DNA of 64,000 nt from NCBI GenBank assembly GCA_036006425.1, contig DASYPQ010000021.1:1-64000 (forward strand). The letters run 5' to 3'. The stretch's first letter is position 1. Each line of letters opens with the position of its first letter. A program made the translations under genes and the position numbers. The DNA is from DASYPQ01 sp036006425. Its GTDB lineage: Bacteria; Planctomycetota; UBA1135; GCA-002686595. Below the pieces are notes generated by a model. That model was not told the DNA's origin. It did no database searches and worked only from the letters and a program-made list of their open reading frames with translations. Shown here piece after piece: positions 1 to 8,621 of the stretch.

Positions 1-36
1 GTTCGCAGCTGCGGCGAGTACGCCGCAGCTGCGAAC
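1..36. terminator. Perfect 16-bp inverted repeat hairpin
   Basis: Bases 1-16 and 21-36 are exact reverse complements separated by a four-base loop (AGTA), giving a very stable GC-rich stem. No T tract follows on either side, so a classical intrinsic terminator is not proven. It could be the 3' end signal of a gene lying left of the window, or a palindromic protein-binding site. Confidence 0.5.
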
Positions 37-429
37 GCCGAGGCCTAGCCGGACTGAACCCTCAGTGCTTCAGGGCATCACGCTCTTCGCCGTGTGGCGC
101 CCCGAGTTCGGCGTCGCGTACCCGTGTCGGCGCCGCGCGCCGGATCGAAGGGACGATCACGCGCGCTTCGAGGACGAAGCTACGAGTCGCCCGAGCCCGA
201 AGGTTGCTCCAATGCGGCAGACGGGACGCTGACGGAGGCTGATCCGGGCAGATCGTGCGCACGACGGTTCGTCGCGGGCTCCACGAGCTAGTCAGATGCT
301 CCGCGAGTGCCCATCGCGGGAGAAGAGGGATCGTCGCGGCGGAGATTCGTGCCCGCGTCGTTCATCCGGACCCTGCGTTGCCCGCGAGAGCGCTTGTGCG
401 CAGGACACGACGCATTGTCGCCCGCGCCC
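37..429. other. Stretch without recognised gene
   Basis: Open frames exist on both strands here, but none has a recognisable domain, a good ribosome site or a protein-like composition; they look like frames left open by high GC. I see nothing functional before the repeat cluster that starts near 430. Confidence 0.4.
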
Positions 430-870
430 GCGTCAGCCGTCCAGCCGCGAGGACCCGCTCTCCGCGAACCGGTTCTCTGCCCAATCAAGTTCGGGAGTCT
501 TCCGATCGCCCCGCACTCGCACCGAGCGTCGACTCGGGTGAACGCGTTCTCTGCGAACCGGTTCCTTGCTCGATCGAGTTCGGGACTCTTACTGCCGACT
601 CTTCCTTGCACCGAGCGTCGACGCGTGAGAACGCGCTCTCCGCGAACCCGGTTCTCTGCCCAATCAACTTCGAGAACCGTCTGATCGACCCGCACTCGCA
701 CCGAGCGTCGACGCGCGAGGACCCGCTCTCCGCGAACCGATTCTCTGCCCAATCAAGTTCGGGAGTTGTCCCGTCGACTCGTACTCGCACCGAGCGTCGA
801 CCTGCGAGAACGAGCGCTTCGCAAACGATTCTCCAGCCGATCAGGTTCGAGACTCTCACTGCTCAGGCGC
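430..870 (+). repeat. Dispersed repeat cluster A, five copies, 89-90 bp period
   Basis: Five diverged copies stand in tandem. The motif ACCGAGCGTCGA occurs at 521, 610, 700 and 789, so the period is 89-90 bp. A second conserved block, TTCTCTGCCCAATCAAG, occurs near 473, 653 and 743, with degenerate versions near 563 and 830. Several copies also contain GAACCGGTTC. The same core is found in inverse orientation at 6403-6850. Frames read through the array on both strands, but the copies have indels and no domain is recognisable, so I treat it as non-coding. Confidence 0.8.
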
Positions 871-1094
871 ACGTCCACCCGGACCTCTTCGTCGGGGGTC
901 TGGTCGACGAGGACTTGGCCTTCGGTGGGCTGACTCGGCATCCGCGAGATCCGGCAGACGGAGGCTCGAACCTCTCGCGCTGCGGACTGGCGGGCCGGGC
1001 GGCGTTTTCGGGGCGAGGCGCAGAAACGTCGAAACGCTCCGCTCCCGCGAACTCGGCTAGGATGGAGGCCTGGCAAGTGCCTGGGAGGACTCCG

Positions 1095-2654
1095 ATGAAC
1101 GTGAACATCAAGCTCGTCACCGCCTCGTTCGTGCTGCTCGGCCTCTTGCGACCGCTCGCCGCTCAGGAGCAATCGCCCCCCGCGCCGGAGCAACCGGCGG
1201 CGGCTCCCGCGCAAGCGCCGGCCGCGCCCGCGCAGACTCCCGCTGCTCCCGAGCAGCAGCCCGCCGCGACGTTCTCGCCCGAGCGCCTGGAGAAGATGGC
1301 GGCGCCGATCGCTCTCTATCCGGACGCGCTCATCGCGCAGATCCTCATGGCGTCGACCTATCCTCTCGAGATCGTCGAAGCCTCGCGCTGGGTGGACAAG
1401 AACCCCGCGCTCAAGGGCGCGGCGCTCGAGGAGGCGCTCAAGCAGAACGAGTGGGACCCGAGCGTCAAGGCGTTATGCGGAATCCCGACCGTCTTGAAGC
1501 AGATGAACGACAACCTCGACTGGACGAAGGATCTCGGCGACGCGTTCCTCGCGCAGAAGACCGAGCTCATGGACACGATCCAGAAGATGCGGCGCAAGGC
1601 GTTCGAAGCAGGGAACTTGAAGACGACCGAGCAGCAACGGGTTTCGCAGGACGGCGAGACCATCGTCATCGAGCCCGCGAATCCCGAGGTGATCTACGTC
1701 CCGTCGTACTCGCCCGCGGTCGTCTACGGTCCGTCGTGGTACTACCCCGATGCGTATTACCCCGGCTGGTACTCCGGGTGGCCGTGGGCGTTCGTGTCGT
1801 TCGGCCTCGGGTTCTGGTGGGGATCCGGCTGCTGCTGGAGCAGCTGCGACTGGAACAACCACTGCTGCAACGTGAACTGCAACCAGCTCAACACCTTCAA
1901 CACGCACACGAGCTCGCACCCCATGCCTTCGAACGGAACACCCGGAGGTACCGCCACGTGGCGGCACGATCCGGCGCACCGCACGGGCGTGAAGTACAGG
2001 AGCCCTGAGGTCGCGCGCTCGGTCGGAGCCGCACCGGGATCCGCTCGCACCGCGGGCGCGAAAACCGGCGGCGTCACGCCCGCGAGCCCCTCGATCGGCA
2101 CGCGCTCGGCGCCTCCGATGAACCGAAGCGGCACGCCGCCGGCCGCGTCGCGCTCGGGAACGGGTCCGGGTTCCGGCCGCGTGAGCGGCGCTCCGATCCG
2201 ATCCGCGCCTCACGGCACGACGCCCGCCGCGCCGGGAGCCGGCAGCCGCTACCCGAGTGCTCCTTCCTATCGAAGCAGCCCGCGCTCCTACTCGGGAACT
2301 CCGTCGCCGAGTCGCGGCACGCGATCCGCGGGCGGCGGTGCGACCAGCTACCGCGGTCCGGGCCCGAGTCGCTCCTCGGGCATCTGGAGCGGGACGACCC
2401 GCGGAGGAACGCGGAGCTACGGCGGAGGCGGGTCGACGCGCGGCAGCAGCGCTGGAGGATTCAGCGGCGGCCGGAGCACCGGCGGCCGGAGCAGCGGCGG
2501 GTTCAGCAGCGGCGGGAGCCGCAGCAGCGGTGGGTTCAGCGGAGGCGGAAGCCGCGGCGGATTCAGCGGCGGCGGGAGCCGCGGAGGATTCAGCGGCGGC
2601 GGGAGCCGCGGAGGATTCGGCGGCGGTGGACGCGGCGGCGGCGGACATCGCTGA
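1095..2654 (+). CDS. Exported DUF3300-family protein with Gly/Ser-rich tail
   Basis: 519 aa. The ATG at 1095 follows GGGAGGA (1083-1089); the frame is open further upstream but only through the repeat cluster. A signal peptide of about 22 residues ends near LAAQ and is followed by an Ala/Pro/Gln linker. The DUF3300 domain (about residues 60-215) includes IALYPDALIAQILMA and an IYVPSYSPAVVYG stretch. Residues 220-270 are rich in Trp, Tyr and Cys. From about 290 the protein is low-complexity, ending in many FSGGGSRGG-type repeats whose DNA is also repetitive (about 2440-2645). DUF3300 has no settled function; export and the sticky tail suggest an envelope or surface role, which is inference. 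It stands alone between the repeat cluster and a separately initiated secreted gene. Confidence 0.85.
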   Translation: MNVNIKLVTASFVLLGLLRPLAAQEQSPPAPEQPAAAPAQAPAAPAQTPAAPEQQPAATFSPERLEKMAAPIALYPDALIAQILMASTYPLEIVEASRWVDKNPALKGAALEEALKQNEWDPSVKALCGIPTVLKQMNDNLDWTKDLGDAFLAQKTELMDTIQKMRRKAFEAGNLKTTEQQRVSQDGETIVIEPANPEVIYVPSYSPAVVYGPSWYYPDAYYPGWYSGWPWAFVSFGLGFWWGSGCCWSSCDWNNHCCNVNCNQLNTFNTHTSSHPMPSNGTPGGTATWRHDPAHRTGVKYRSPEVARSVGAAPGSARTAGAKTGGVTPASPSIGTRSAPPMNRSGTPPAASRSGTGPGSGRVSGAPIRSAPHGTTPAAPGAGSRYPSAPSYRSSPRSYSGTPSPSRGTRSAGGGATSYRGPGPSRSSGIWSGTTRGGTRSYGGGGSTRGSSAGGFSGGRSTGGRSSGGFSSGGSRSSGGFSGGGSRGGFSGGGSRGGFSGGGSRGGFGGGGRGGGGHR

Positions 2655-2827
2655 GGAGCGAGCAAGTCGAACTGCGCGGTCCGTAGCCGCCTCGTGGCGA
2701 GAAGTCGCTCGACTGCGCACTGAGCGACGCGTTCCTACCCACCAGAAGGCATCGATCGACCGACGGCGCGCGAGTCCAATGCACGCGTTCGAGCCACGCG
2801 CGGCTCGTTCCTTTGGAGGAACCGAAC

Positions 2828-3760
2828 ATGAACGCCGGCATTCTTCTCTCGTGTGTGCTCTCTCTCGTCGCAATCCAACCGCCGAACCGTGCGGCCCCCC
2901 CGGGTGCCGCGGACGGAACGGGACAACTCGTCCCGTCGATCCACATCCGTGCGTGGATCGACGGCCGCAGCCGGTTGATCCTCGACGACAACACCGCCAC
3001 GTGGCAGCACTTCGACTTCGCGGCGCCCGGGCGGCTCGGCTGCAACGTCGGGCTGCCGGTGGAGTCGACCTTCCTCGACGGTGTCGCGTGGGACCCGATT
3101 TGGCCCGACGTGCCCGACTGCGAGAATCGTTTCTGCGGCGGCTGCTTCTCGAGCACGTTCTCGGACCTGCAGACCTCCCTGCCCAACTCGGATTTCACGC
3201 CCGTGCTCGTTCTCATCCAGTCGCGGAACTCGAGCTCCATCGTCGAGTACCCGTCCGCGGCGAACGGCTACCGCGTCGTGATCGAATTCGACGACGACCC
3301 GCCGGGCGGAGCCGACTGGTACGAGGTCGAGCTCCTGCTCTCCGACTGCACGGCGATCAACTACTGCACGAGCACGGTGAATTCATCCGGCTCCGCAGCG
3401 ACGATCTCCGTCACCGGCAGCCTGGGCGTCGCCGCGAACGACACGCAGCTCCTCGCGGCCGGCTGTCCACCGGGGAGCCCCGGGTTCTTCTTCTACGGCG
3501 CGAACGCGACGAGGACGCCGTTCGGAAACGGATACCTCTGCGTCAGCCCGTTCCCTCCCGGCCTGTTCAAGGTCTTCCCGATGACGTTCATCGCCGTCGA
3601 CGGACGTGCGCAGGTCGGTCTGGACCTGACGCATCTGCCCGCAGGCGGCGAGATCCTCGCGGGCTCGACGTGGCGCTTCCAGTTCTGGTTCCGTGACAAC
3701 GCCGCGGGCGGTGCGGGAATGAACTTGAGCGATGCGGCGGCGGTGAGGTTCTGTCCGTGA
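2828..3760 (+). CDS. Secreted protein with planctomycete C-terminal domain (type 2)
   Basis: 310 aa, function unknown. The ATG at 2828 has GGAGGA (2815-2820) eight bases upstream; an in-frame TTG at 2813 is less likely. The N terminus is a short signal peptide (hydrophobic residues 3-16). Residues 30-180 are unique, with several Cys. From about residue 183 (YCTSTVNSSG) to the end the protein matches a pattern I know from many planctomycete exported proteins: YC-T-x-N-S-x-G, then FFYG, a YLCV segment, then FQFWFRD ... NLSDA and a final FCP. I infer that this is a cell-surface or secretion domain. It differs from the CPCGN domain of the next gene, though the placement is the same. Gene-free stretches of about 170 bp lie on both sides, so it is probably monocistronic. 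Confidence 0.75.
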   Translation: MNAGILLSCVLSLVAIQPPNRAAPPGAADGTGQLVPSIHIRAWIDGRSRLILDDNTATWQHFDFAAPGRLGCNVGLPVESTFLDGVAWDPIWPDVPDCENRFCGGCFSSTFSDLQTSLPNSDFTPVLVLIQSRNSSSIVEYPSAANGYRVVIEFDDDPPGGADWYEVELLLSDCTAINYCTSTVNSSGSAATISVTGSLGVAANDTQLLAAGCPPGSPGFFFYGANATRTPFGNGYLCVSPFPPGLFKVFPMTFIAVDGRAQVGLDLTHLPAGGEILAGSTWRFQFWFRDNAAGGAGMNLSDAAAVRFCP

Positions 3761-3932
3761 CCGGGTGAACCCACCTCTTGGAGGCGTCGAACATCGCAGC
3801 GACAGCTGGCGTCGACCGCTACGCAGAGTGCGGAGGCCTGATCCGCATTGCTGCGTACAGCGCTGACCCGTCTCAGGGGAGAAGATCGGCCTCGTCACGA
3901 GCACATGAACGGGAATCGCAAGGAGGGCTCAA

Positions 3933-5828
3933 ATGGCACTTCGAAGCAGAGAATCGAGAGTGAACGAGGGTGAATCGAGCGCACGCGCGACGTCGAGGTT
4001 CCAGGAAACGACGGGGCTCCTGCCGACGATTCGAGCGCAATGTCCGGCGGCGCTTGCTGTCCTGGCGGTCCTCGGATGCGCAGGGACTGCAGTGGCTCAG
4101 AGCACGCGTCTCGTGAGCGTCGACTCGTTCGGAAACCAGGGTGATGATGACTCCGACAGAGCGGCGATCTCCCCCAATGGCCGATGGATCGCGTTCCACA
4201 GCGAATCGACGAACCTCGTCGCGGGAGACACCAACGGCACGCTCGACGTGTTCGTCCACGATCAACTCACGGGCCTGACGGAACGCGTGAGCGTCGACTC
4301 GTCGGACGGGCAAGCGGACGATTGGTCCGAGAGTCCGGCGATCTCCACCGATGGCCGCTACGTAGCGTTTGGCAGCTACGCGACGAACCTCGTCTCCGGC
4401 GATACGAACGGATGGGAGGATGTGTTCGTCCACGACCGGCTCACGGGGACCACCGAGAGGGTGAGCGTCGACTCGCTCGGGAATGAAGCCAACTGGTTCA
4501 GCTACTGCCTGGACATCTCAGGCGACGGCCGCTTCGTGGTGTTCGAGAGTGTGGCCACCAACTTGGTACCGGGCGGAACGAACGGCTTGCCACAGATCTA
4601 CCTGCGGGATCGCCTGGCCAACCAGACATACATCGTGAGCGTGGATTCGAACGGGCTCATGGGGAACGGCACGAGCTACGAAGCGGCGCTGACTCCCGAC
4701 GGCAGGTTCGTGGCCTTCACGAGCCTCGCCGACAACTTGGTTCCCAACGACACGAATGGCATGTCGGACGTGTTCCTCCGCGACTTGGTCACCGGTCAGA
4801 CCACCCGGGTGAGCGTGGACTCTTCGGGGAACGAGGGTCATGGGATCGACAGCCAGAATCAATGGACCCTCCCCCCGGCCCTTTCGGCGGACGGCCGCTA
4901 CATCGCGTTTGGCAGCGAGCAGACCGATCTCGTTCCCGGCGATACGAACGACTGGGCGGACGTCTTCGTCCACGACACGCTGACCGGCGCCACCGAACGC
5001 GTGAGCATCAGTTCCTCGGGCGTGCAAGGTAACGTCTGGAGCATGCAGCCCTCGATGTCCGCGGACGGGCGCTATGTGACGTTCGACAGCTACGCGACGA
5101 ACCTCGTCTCGGGCGATGTGAACGGCCATCAGGATGTGTTGCTCCACGATCGCACGACGGGGTGGACCACCCTGGTGAGCGTGAGTTCGAGCTGGACGCA
5201 AGCGAACGGTGACAACGAGGCCGCGAGGATCACTCCCGACGGTCGGTTCGTCGCATTCAGGAGCTGGGCCACCAATCTGGTCGACAACGACATCAACCTC
5301 GCCGGGGACATCTTCCTCCGCGACCTCGCTTCCGGTTCCGTCGCTTCCTTCTGCCACGGCGACGGGAATGAAGGAGCCTGCCCGTGCGGGAACAGCGGTG
5401 GCCTGTACCACGGATGCCAGAACTCCGCGGCGACGGGCGGAGCCCTCCTGACCGCGACAGGGAATGCGAGCCTGGGGAACGACACGCTCCAGGTCCTCAG
5501 CGCAGGCGAGCGTTCTCAAGCGCTCAGCCTCCTGCTGCAGGGCGATGCGACGATCCCGGCCGCACACTTCGGCGACGGCTTGCGCTGCGTGGGCGGGACG
5601 CTGACGCGCTTGTACGCGCGCAACGCCCACCTCGGTGCAGTCACGATGCCGCAGCAGGGTGATCCGTCCATCTCCGCGCGATCGGCGGCGCTGGGCGATC
5701 CCATCTCGATGGGTGCCACGCGCTATTACCAGGTGTACTACCGCGACCCGGCGGCGACCTTCTGCCCCGATCCTCCCGGGAACACTTGGAATGTCGGCAA
5801 CGCGCTGTCCGTGGTCTGGGATCCGTGA
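3933..5828 (+). CDS. Secreted seven-repeat PD40 beta-propeller with CPCGN C-terminal domain
   Basis: 631 aa. Start ATG 3933 with AAGGAGGG upstream. A long n-region precedes the signal peptide core (about residues 38-55, ending AVAQ). Residues 57-465 are seven tandem PD40/TolB-like repeats of about 58-63 residues, each with the pattern TERVSVDSxG ... SxDGRYVAFxSxATNLVxGDTNGxxDVFVHDR, predicting a seven-bladed propeller. The last 150 residues form a Cys-rich domain: CHGDG, CPCGNSG, GCQNSA, DGLRCVGG, TRYYQVYYRD and final VVWDP. Two paralogues lie at 33774 and 46456. The propeller probably binds a polymer or protein outside the cytoplasm; no catalytic motif is visible. The C-terminal domain is likely an export or anchoring module (inference). 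Confidence 0.85.
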   Translation: MALRSRESRVNEGESSARATSRFQETTGLLPTIRAQCPAALAVLAVLGCAGTAVAQSTRLVSVDSFGNQGDDDSDRAAISPNGRWIAFHSESTNLVAGDTNGTLDVFVHDQLTGLTERVSVDSSDGQADDWSESPAISTDGRYVAFGSYATNLVSGDTNGWEDVFVHDRLTGTTERVSVDSLGNEANWFSYCLDISGDGRFVVFESVATNLVPGGTNGLPQIYLRDRLANQTYIVSVDSNGLMGNGTSYEAALTPDGRFVAFTSLADNLVPNDTNGMSDVFLRDLVTGQTTRVSVDSSGNEGHGIDSQNQWTLPPALSADGRYIAFGSEQTDLVPGDTNDWADVFVHDTLTGATERVSISSSGVQGNVWSMQPSMSADGRYVTFDSYATNLVSGDVNGHQDVLLHDRTTGWTTLVSVSSSWTQANGDNEAARITPDGRFVAFRSWATNLVDNDINLAGDIFLRDLASGSVASFCHGDGNEGACPCGNSGGLYHGCQNSAATGGALLTATGNASLGNDTLQVLSAGERSQALSLLLQGDATIPAAHFGDGLRCVGGTLTRLYARNAHLGAVTMPQQGDPSISARSAALGDPISMGATRYYQVYYRDPAATFCPDPPGNTWNVGNALSVVWDP

Positions 5829-5849
5829 CATCGGCGCGGCGGACCGCGC

Positions 5850-6278
5850 CTATTTCCTCGAGGTCAGGCTCTTCTTCTTCGTCGCCTTCACCCTCTTCGG
5901 TCGCTTCGCCGGGGCGAGCTCCGCGCTCTCTCCGGCGAGCTTCGCGAGCGACTTCCTCGGGGCGATCAGCTCGTAGCTCTCGAGGATGAGCTCGCGCAGC
6001 TCGTCCCAGTCCGAGACCTTCGCGCCGTCCAGCGAGACCCAGCCCTTGTGACCGACGTACGGTGCCGGCGTGAAGCGCGGGTCCTCGACGATCTCGCGCG
6101 CGTGCTTCATCTCGAGCTTGAAGCCGATCGACACGCGGCCTTTCTCCTCGCCGCAGCCGGCGAAGATCTTCTCGCCGACGCGGAAGTGCGGCTGCCCCCA
6201 GGTGGGCGTCTCCTTCGTGTCGGGGAGGGCGAGGCAGATCGCGCGGACGCGAGCGAGAACGGGATTCGACTTGGCCAT
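5850..6278 (-). CDS. MmcQ/YjbR family protein
   Basis: 142 aa. The ATG at 6278 begins the recognisable homology (MAKSNPVLARVRAICLALPD); upstream the frame only continues into repeat cluster B. No convincing ribosome site is visible. The body matches the MmcQ/YjbR (DUF419, CyaY-like fold) family: an N-terminal helix, TWGQPHFRVGEKIFA, a strand with GRVSIGFKLE, then YVGHKGWVSLDG and a final helix with a WDELRELILESYELIAP stretch. The C-terminal 25 residues are Lys/Arg/Ala-rich and unusual for the family, perhaps nucleic-acid binding. Family members are thought to bind DNA or act as small adaptors; the exact role is unknown. It converges with the PD40 gene, the stops lying 21 bp apart. Confidence 0.85.
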   Translation of the reverse strand: MAKSNPVLARVRAICLALPDTKETPTWGQPHFRVGEKIFAGCGEEKGRVSIGFKLEMKHAREIVEDPRFTPAPYVGHKGWVSLDGAKVSDWDELRELILESYELIAPRKSLAKLAGESAELAPAKRPKRVKATKKKSLTSRK

Positions 6279-6299
6279 GAACGGGAGTCTACGACGGCC

Positions 6300-6860
6300 C
6301 CGCCTTCGGCGGCCATTCCCCGGCGACGTCGCGAGAGATCGCGGACTGGATGCCGATCTTCCGGGAGAATCCGTCGTCCGAAGACGCCTCGCGCGCGTTC
6401 TCGAACTTGATTGGGCAGAGAACCGATTCACCAGAAACTCGTGCTGGACAGACCGGTGTTGTCCGCTGCCTGCGCGCAACCTCCTCGGCGACGCCGCGGG
6501 AACTCGTGGACCTGATGCCGATCTTCCGGAAGAAGGCCTCGGCCGAAGGCGCCCATCGCGCGTTCCCAAACTTGATTGGGCAGAGAACCGATCCCTCAGG
6601 AACTCGTGCTGGACAGACCGATTTGTCCGCCACCTCGCACGCGGCCATTCCCCGGCGACGTCGCGAGAGATCGCGGATTGGATGCCGATCTTCCGGGAGA
6701 ATTCCCCGTCCGAAGGCGCCTCTCGCGCGTTCCCGAACTTGATTGGGCAGAGAACCGATTCGGGGAGCGTGTTCTCGCGCGTCGACGCTCGGTTCGAGGA
6801 GGGGGCGGCAGTGAGAGTCCCGAACTTGATTGGGCAGAGAACCGATCACGGACGAATACG
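6300..6860 (-). repeat. Dispersed repeat cluster B, four copies, opposite orientation to cluster A
   Basis: The core GAACTTGATTGGGCAGAG followed by AACCG occurs with CTTGATTGGG starting at 6406, 6571, 6738 and 6825, so the spacings are 165, 167 and 87 bp. It is the reverse complement of the core in cluster A. The first three units share a second conserved block (GGATGCCGATCTTCCGG near 6349, a variant near 6510, and 6680), while the 87-bp unit carries the GTCGACGCTCGG block seen in cluster A. The array sits directly upstream of the MmcQ start. From 6861 to 7069 I see nothing further. Confidence 0.8.
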
Positions 6861-7069
6861 ATCTCGAGCCGATCCTCAGCCGCATCCACGGCGATGCGCC
6901 GCGCCCGCTCTCGCTCCCGCAAAGCGGTACGACGTGGCGCGCATCGATGCGGCCAAGAGCGTGCTGAACGTGAGCTGGAGGACGGTGGGAGCCACGCGCG
7001 TCGGCCTCGAGCTCTCGCGTTGGTCCACGGTTGGCTTCGTGTGGGTGCCGCCCGGCCAGCCGTCGATCG

Positions 7070-8011
7070 CTATTCCTCCGCGACGCCGCCCGATCGCGCG
7101 ACGTCGTCGGTCTTGATCTTGGCGGCGTCGAACTTCTTGGCGGAGGCGATCATCTTCTCGACCGCGGCGTCGAAGTCGACCTCGCCTTTCTGGAAGCGCA
7201 GGAAGTTGATGCGCGCGACGACGAACGCCTTGAGGTACGGGCTCTCGAACCCGCGCGCCTTCAGCTTCTTCACGGCCGCGTTGACGGCCTCGTCGAGCTC
7301 GAGCAGCTTCTTCGCGCGGCCTTCGCGCTCGAGGATCGCCTTCGGTAGCTTCGCGGACATGAACTCGTCCGTGCGCACGAGGATCGGCCGGTACACCGAG
7401 CCCGCGAAGCGGCCGTTCAGCTCGTAGCAGATCCCGAGCGTCAGCAGCGCCGGCTCCTCGAAGACGAGCGCGTGCTCCGCCTCGCTGGCGCCCGTTTCCG
7501 CGAGATCGCGCGCCATGCGGATCACTTCGAGCGCCTTCTCGCGCAGGTTGTGCGCCTTCTCCGTATTGAGCGCGAGGATGCGGTAGGCGAGCTCGGCCTC
7601 GGGGATCAGCAGCGCGACGACGGTCTTGCCGCCGAGCTCCTTGAGCGCGTGCAGGCGGTGGTTCCCGTTCGGCGTCCAGTACGTGCCGTCGTCGCGTCGC
7701 ACGGCGATGATCGGATCGAGGAAGCGGCCGACCTCGTCGACGCGCTGCACGAGACGCTTCAAGTGCGCGTCCGAGAGATCGCGCTGGAACGGCGTCGGAG
7801 CGACCTTGTCGATCGGCAGCGCGACGAAGAGCTGCCACTTCCCGCCGAGCGGCTCGCGGTACGAGCCGATGACGGCCGCCGCGTCCGATTCGACGAGCGC
7901 GATGAGCTTCTCGATCGCCGCCGGCGGGCTCTCGGCCCGCACTTCGTGCGGACCGAGACCGCGGGAGGAAGGGGCGACCTTCTTCCGACGCGCCTTGCGC
8001 CTGGCAGCCAT
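7070..8011 (-). CDS. ParB/Srx-like domain protein (orphan)
   Basis: 313 aa. ATG at 8011. The first dozen residues are very basic (MAARRKARRKK). A ParB/sulfiredoxin-type fold spans about residues 60-150: LPIDKVAPTPFQRDLSD, then DPIIAVRRDDG and the signature NGNHRLHALKELGGKTV. The rest is helical (LNTEKAHNLREKALEVIRMARDL and a long Ala/Lys/Glu-rich C-terminal region) and resembles the extended ParB-like proteins found away from chromosome partition loci. No ParA, parS-like site or partner gene is nearby, so a role in segregation is unlikely. Some such domains act as CTP switches or nucleases; neither is demonstrable here. It is followed 34 bp downstream by the DUF3332 lipoprotein, which starts separately. 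Confidence 0.75.
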   Translation of the reverse strand: MAARRKARRKKVAPSSRGLGPHEVRAESPPAAIEKLIALVESDAAAVIGSYREPLGGKWQLFVALPIDKVAPTPFQRDLSDAHLKRLVQRVDEVGRFLDPIIAVRRDDGTYWTPNGNHRLHALKELGGKTVVALLIPEAELAYRILALNTEKAHNLREKALEVIRMARDLAETGASEAEHALVFEEPALLTLGICYELNGRFAGSVYRPILVRTDEFMSAKLPKAILEREGRAKKLLELDEAVNAAVKKLKARGFESPYLKAFVVARINFLRFQKGEVDFDAAVEKMIASAKKFDAAKIKTDDVARSGGVAEE

Positions 8012-8045
8012 GGCTCCGTCCCGCGCCGGCGCGCGGTCGTCGCTG

Positions 8046-8324
8046 CTACTTCTTGTGGAAGCCCGGGAACGGACCCGGATCCTTGATCGGGTTCTCGCCC
8101 CAGTACCCGATGGTGTTGAAGACCACCACGTCGCCGAGCAGCGCGACGGGATACACCGGGATGATCCACAGACCGATGAACACCACTTCCTTGAGCCAGT
8201 CCTGGTCGGAGAGCTGGGCGTTCCAGCTCCTGACCTGACCGTAGGCGTGGTCCGGGCCGAGGCAGCTCGACGTGCCGACGATCGTTGCGAGCACGGCGGC
8301 GAGAAGGGTTGTCTTGATCTTCAT
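8046..8324 (-). CDS. DUF3332-family small lipoprotein
   Basis: 92 aa. ATG 8324; no strong ribosome site. A basic start and hydrophobic stretch lead to TSSC at residues 18-21, a plausible though non-ideal lipobox, so the mature protein is probably lipid-anchored. The remainder carries the DUF3332 pattern: a WNAQLSDQDWLKEVVFIGLWI segment (about 20 residues), then IPVYPVALLGDVVVFNTIGYW and GENPI. One membrane-spanning segment (about 48-66) is likely. Function unknown. The next gene on this strand is the ParB-domain protein; the ribosome site and spacing give no sign of coupling. Confidence 0.75.
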   Translation of the reverse strand: MKIKTTLLAAVLATIVGTSSCLGPDHAYGQVRSWNAQLSDQDWLKEVVFIGLWIIPVYPVALLGDVVVFNTIGYWGENPIKDPGPFPGFHKK

Positions 8325-8621
8325 GAGGTTTGGCTCTCAGGGATTGGGATCCGCGCTTGGAGCGCATCTCGGCGCTCGGGACCAGCGGGGGTGCGGGAGG
8401 ATAGCGTCCCGCTCCTGTCCCGCGCCACTGCGGCGTTCGCTGACGATCCCGATAGCGCGGACCGGAGCTTCGCGAAATACCCGCCGTCGCCCTGACCCGG
8501 TCCGGTGCTCGTGCTCACGGTCACCACCAGGCGGATCGTGTAGGCGAAAAGGTCGACGTGCTACCTTGCCGTGCAGCGCGCACCACAGACTTCCCGTCTG
8601 GTGCGCCCCCTCGCTCGGCCT
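8325..8621. other. Divergent intergenic region
   Basis: About 300 bp separate the DUF3332 start (minus) from the radical SAM start (plus). It must hold the promoters of both. I see no clear -35/-10 pair, operator palindrome or small ORF. The radical SAM frame is open back to a GTG at 8571, which may be the true start. Confidence 0.4.

Noticed and set aside
430..870. CRISPR array
   Set aside because: Repeats diverge strongly, the period is about 90 bp, the intervening sequence is itself repeated, and no cas gene is present.
255..1094. A long N-terminal extension of the DUF3300 protein
   Set aside because: The frame passes through the repeat cluster; the ribosome site and signal peptide support the ATG at 1095.
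1473..2873. Arg/Ala-rich 466-aa frame on the minus strand
   Set aside because: Antisense shadow of the DUF3300 gene; low-complexity composition and no domain.
7070..8011. Chromosome partition ParB
   Set aside because: No ParA neighbour, no central helix-turn-helix recognised and no parS-like site; only the N-terminal ParB/Srx-type domain is supported.
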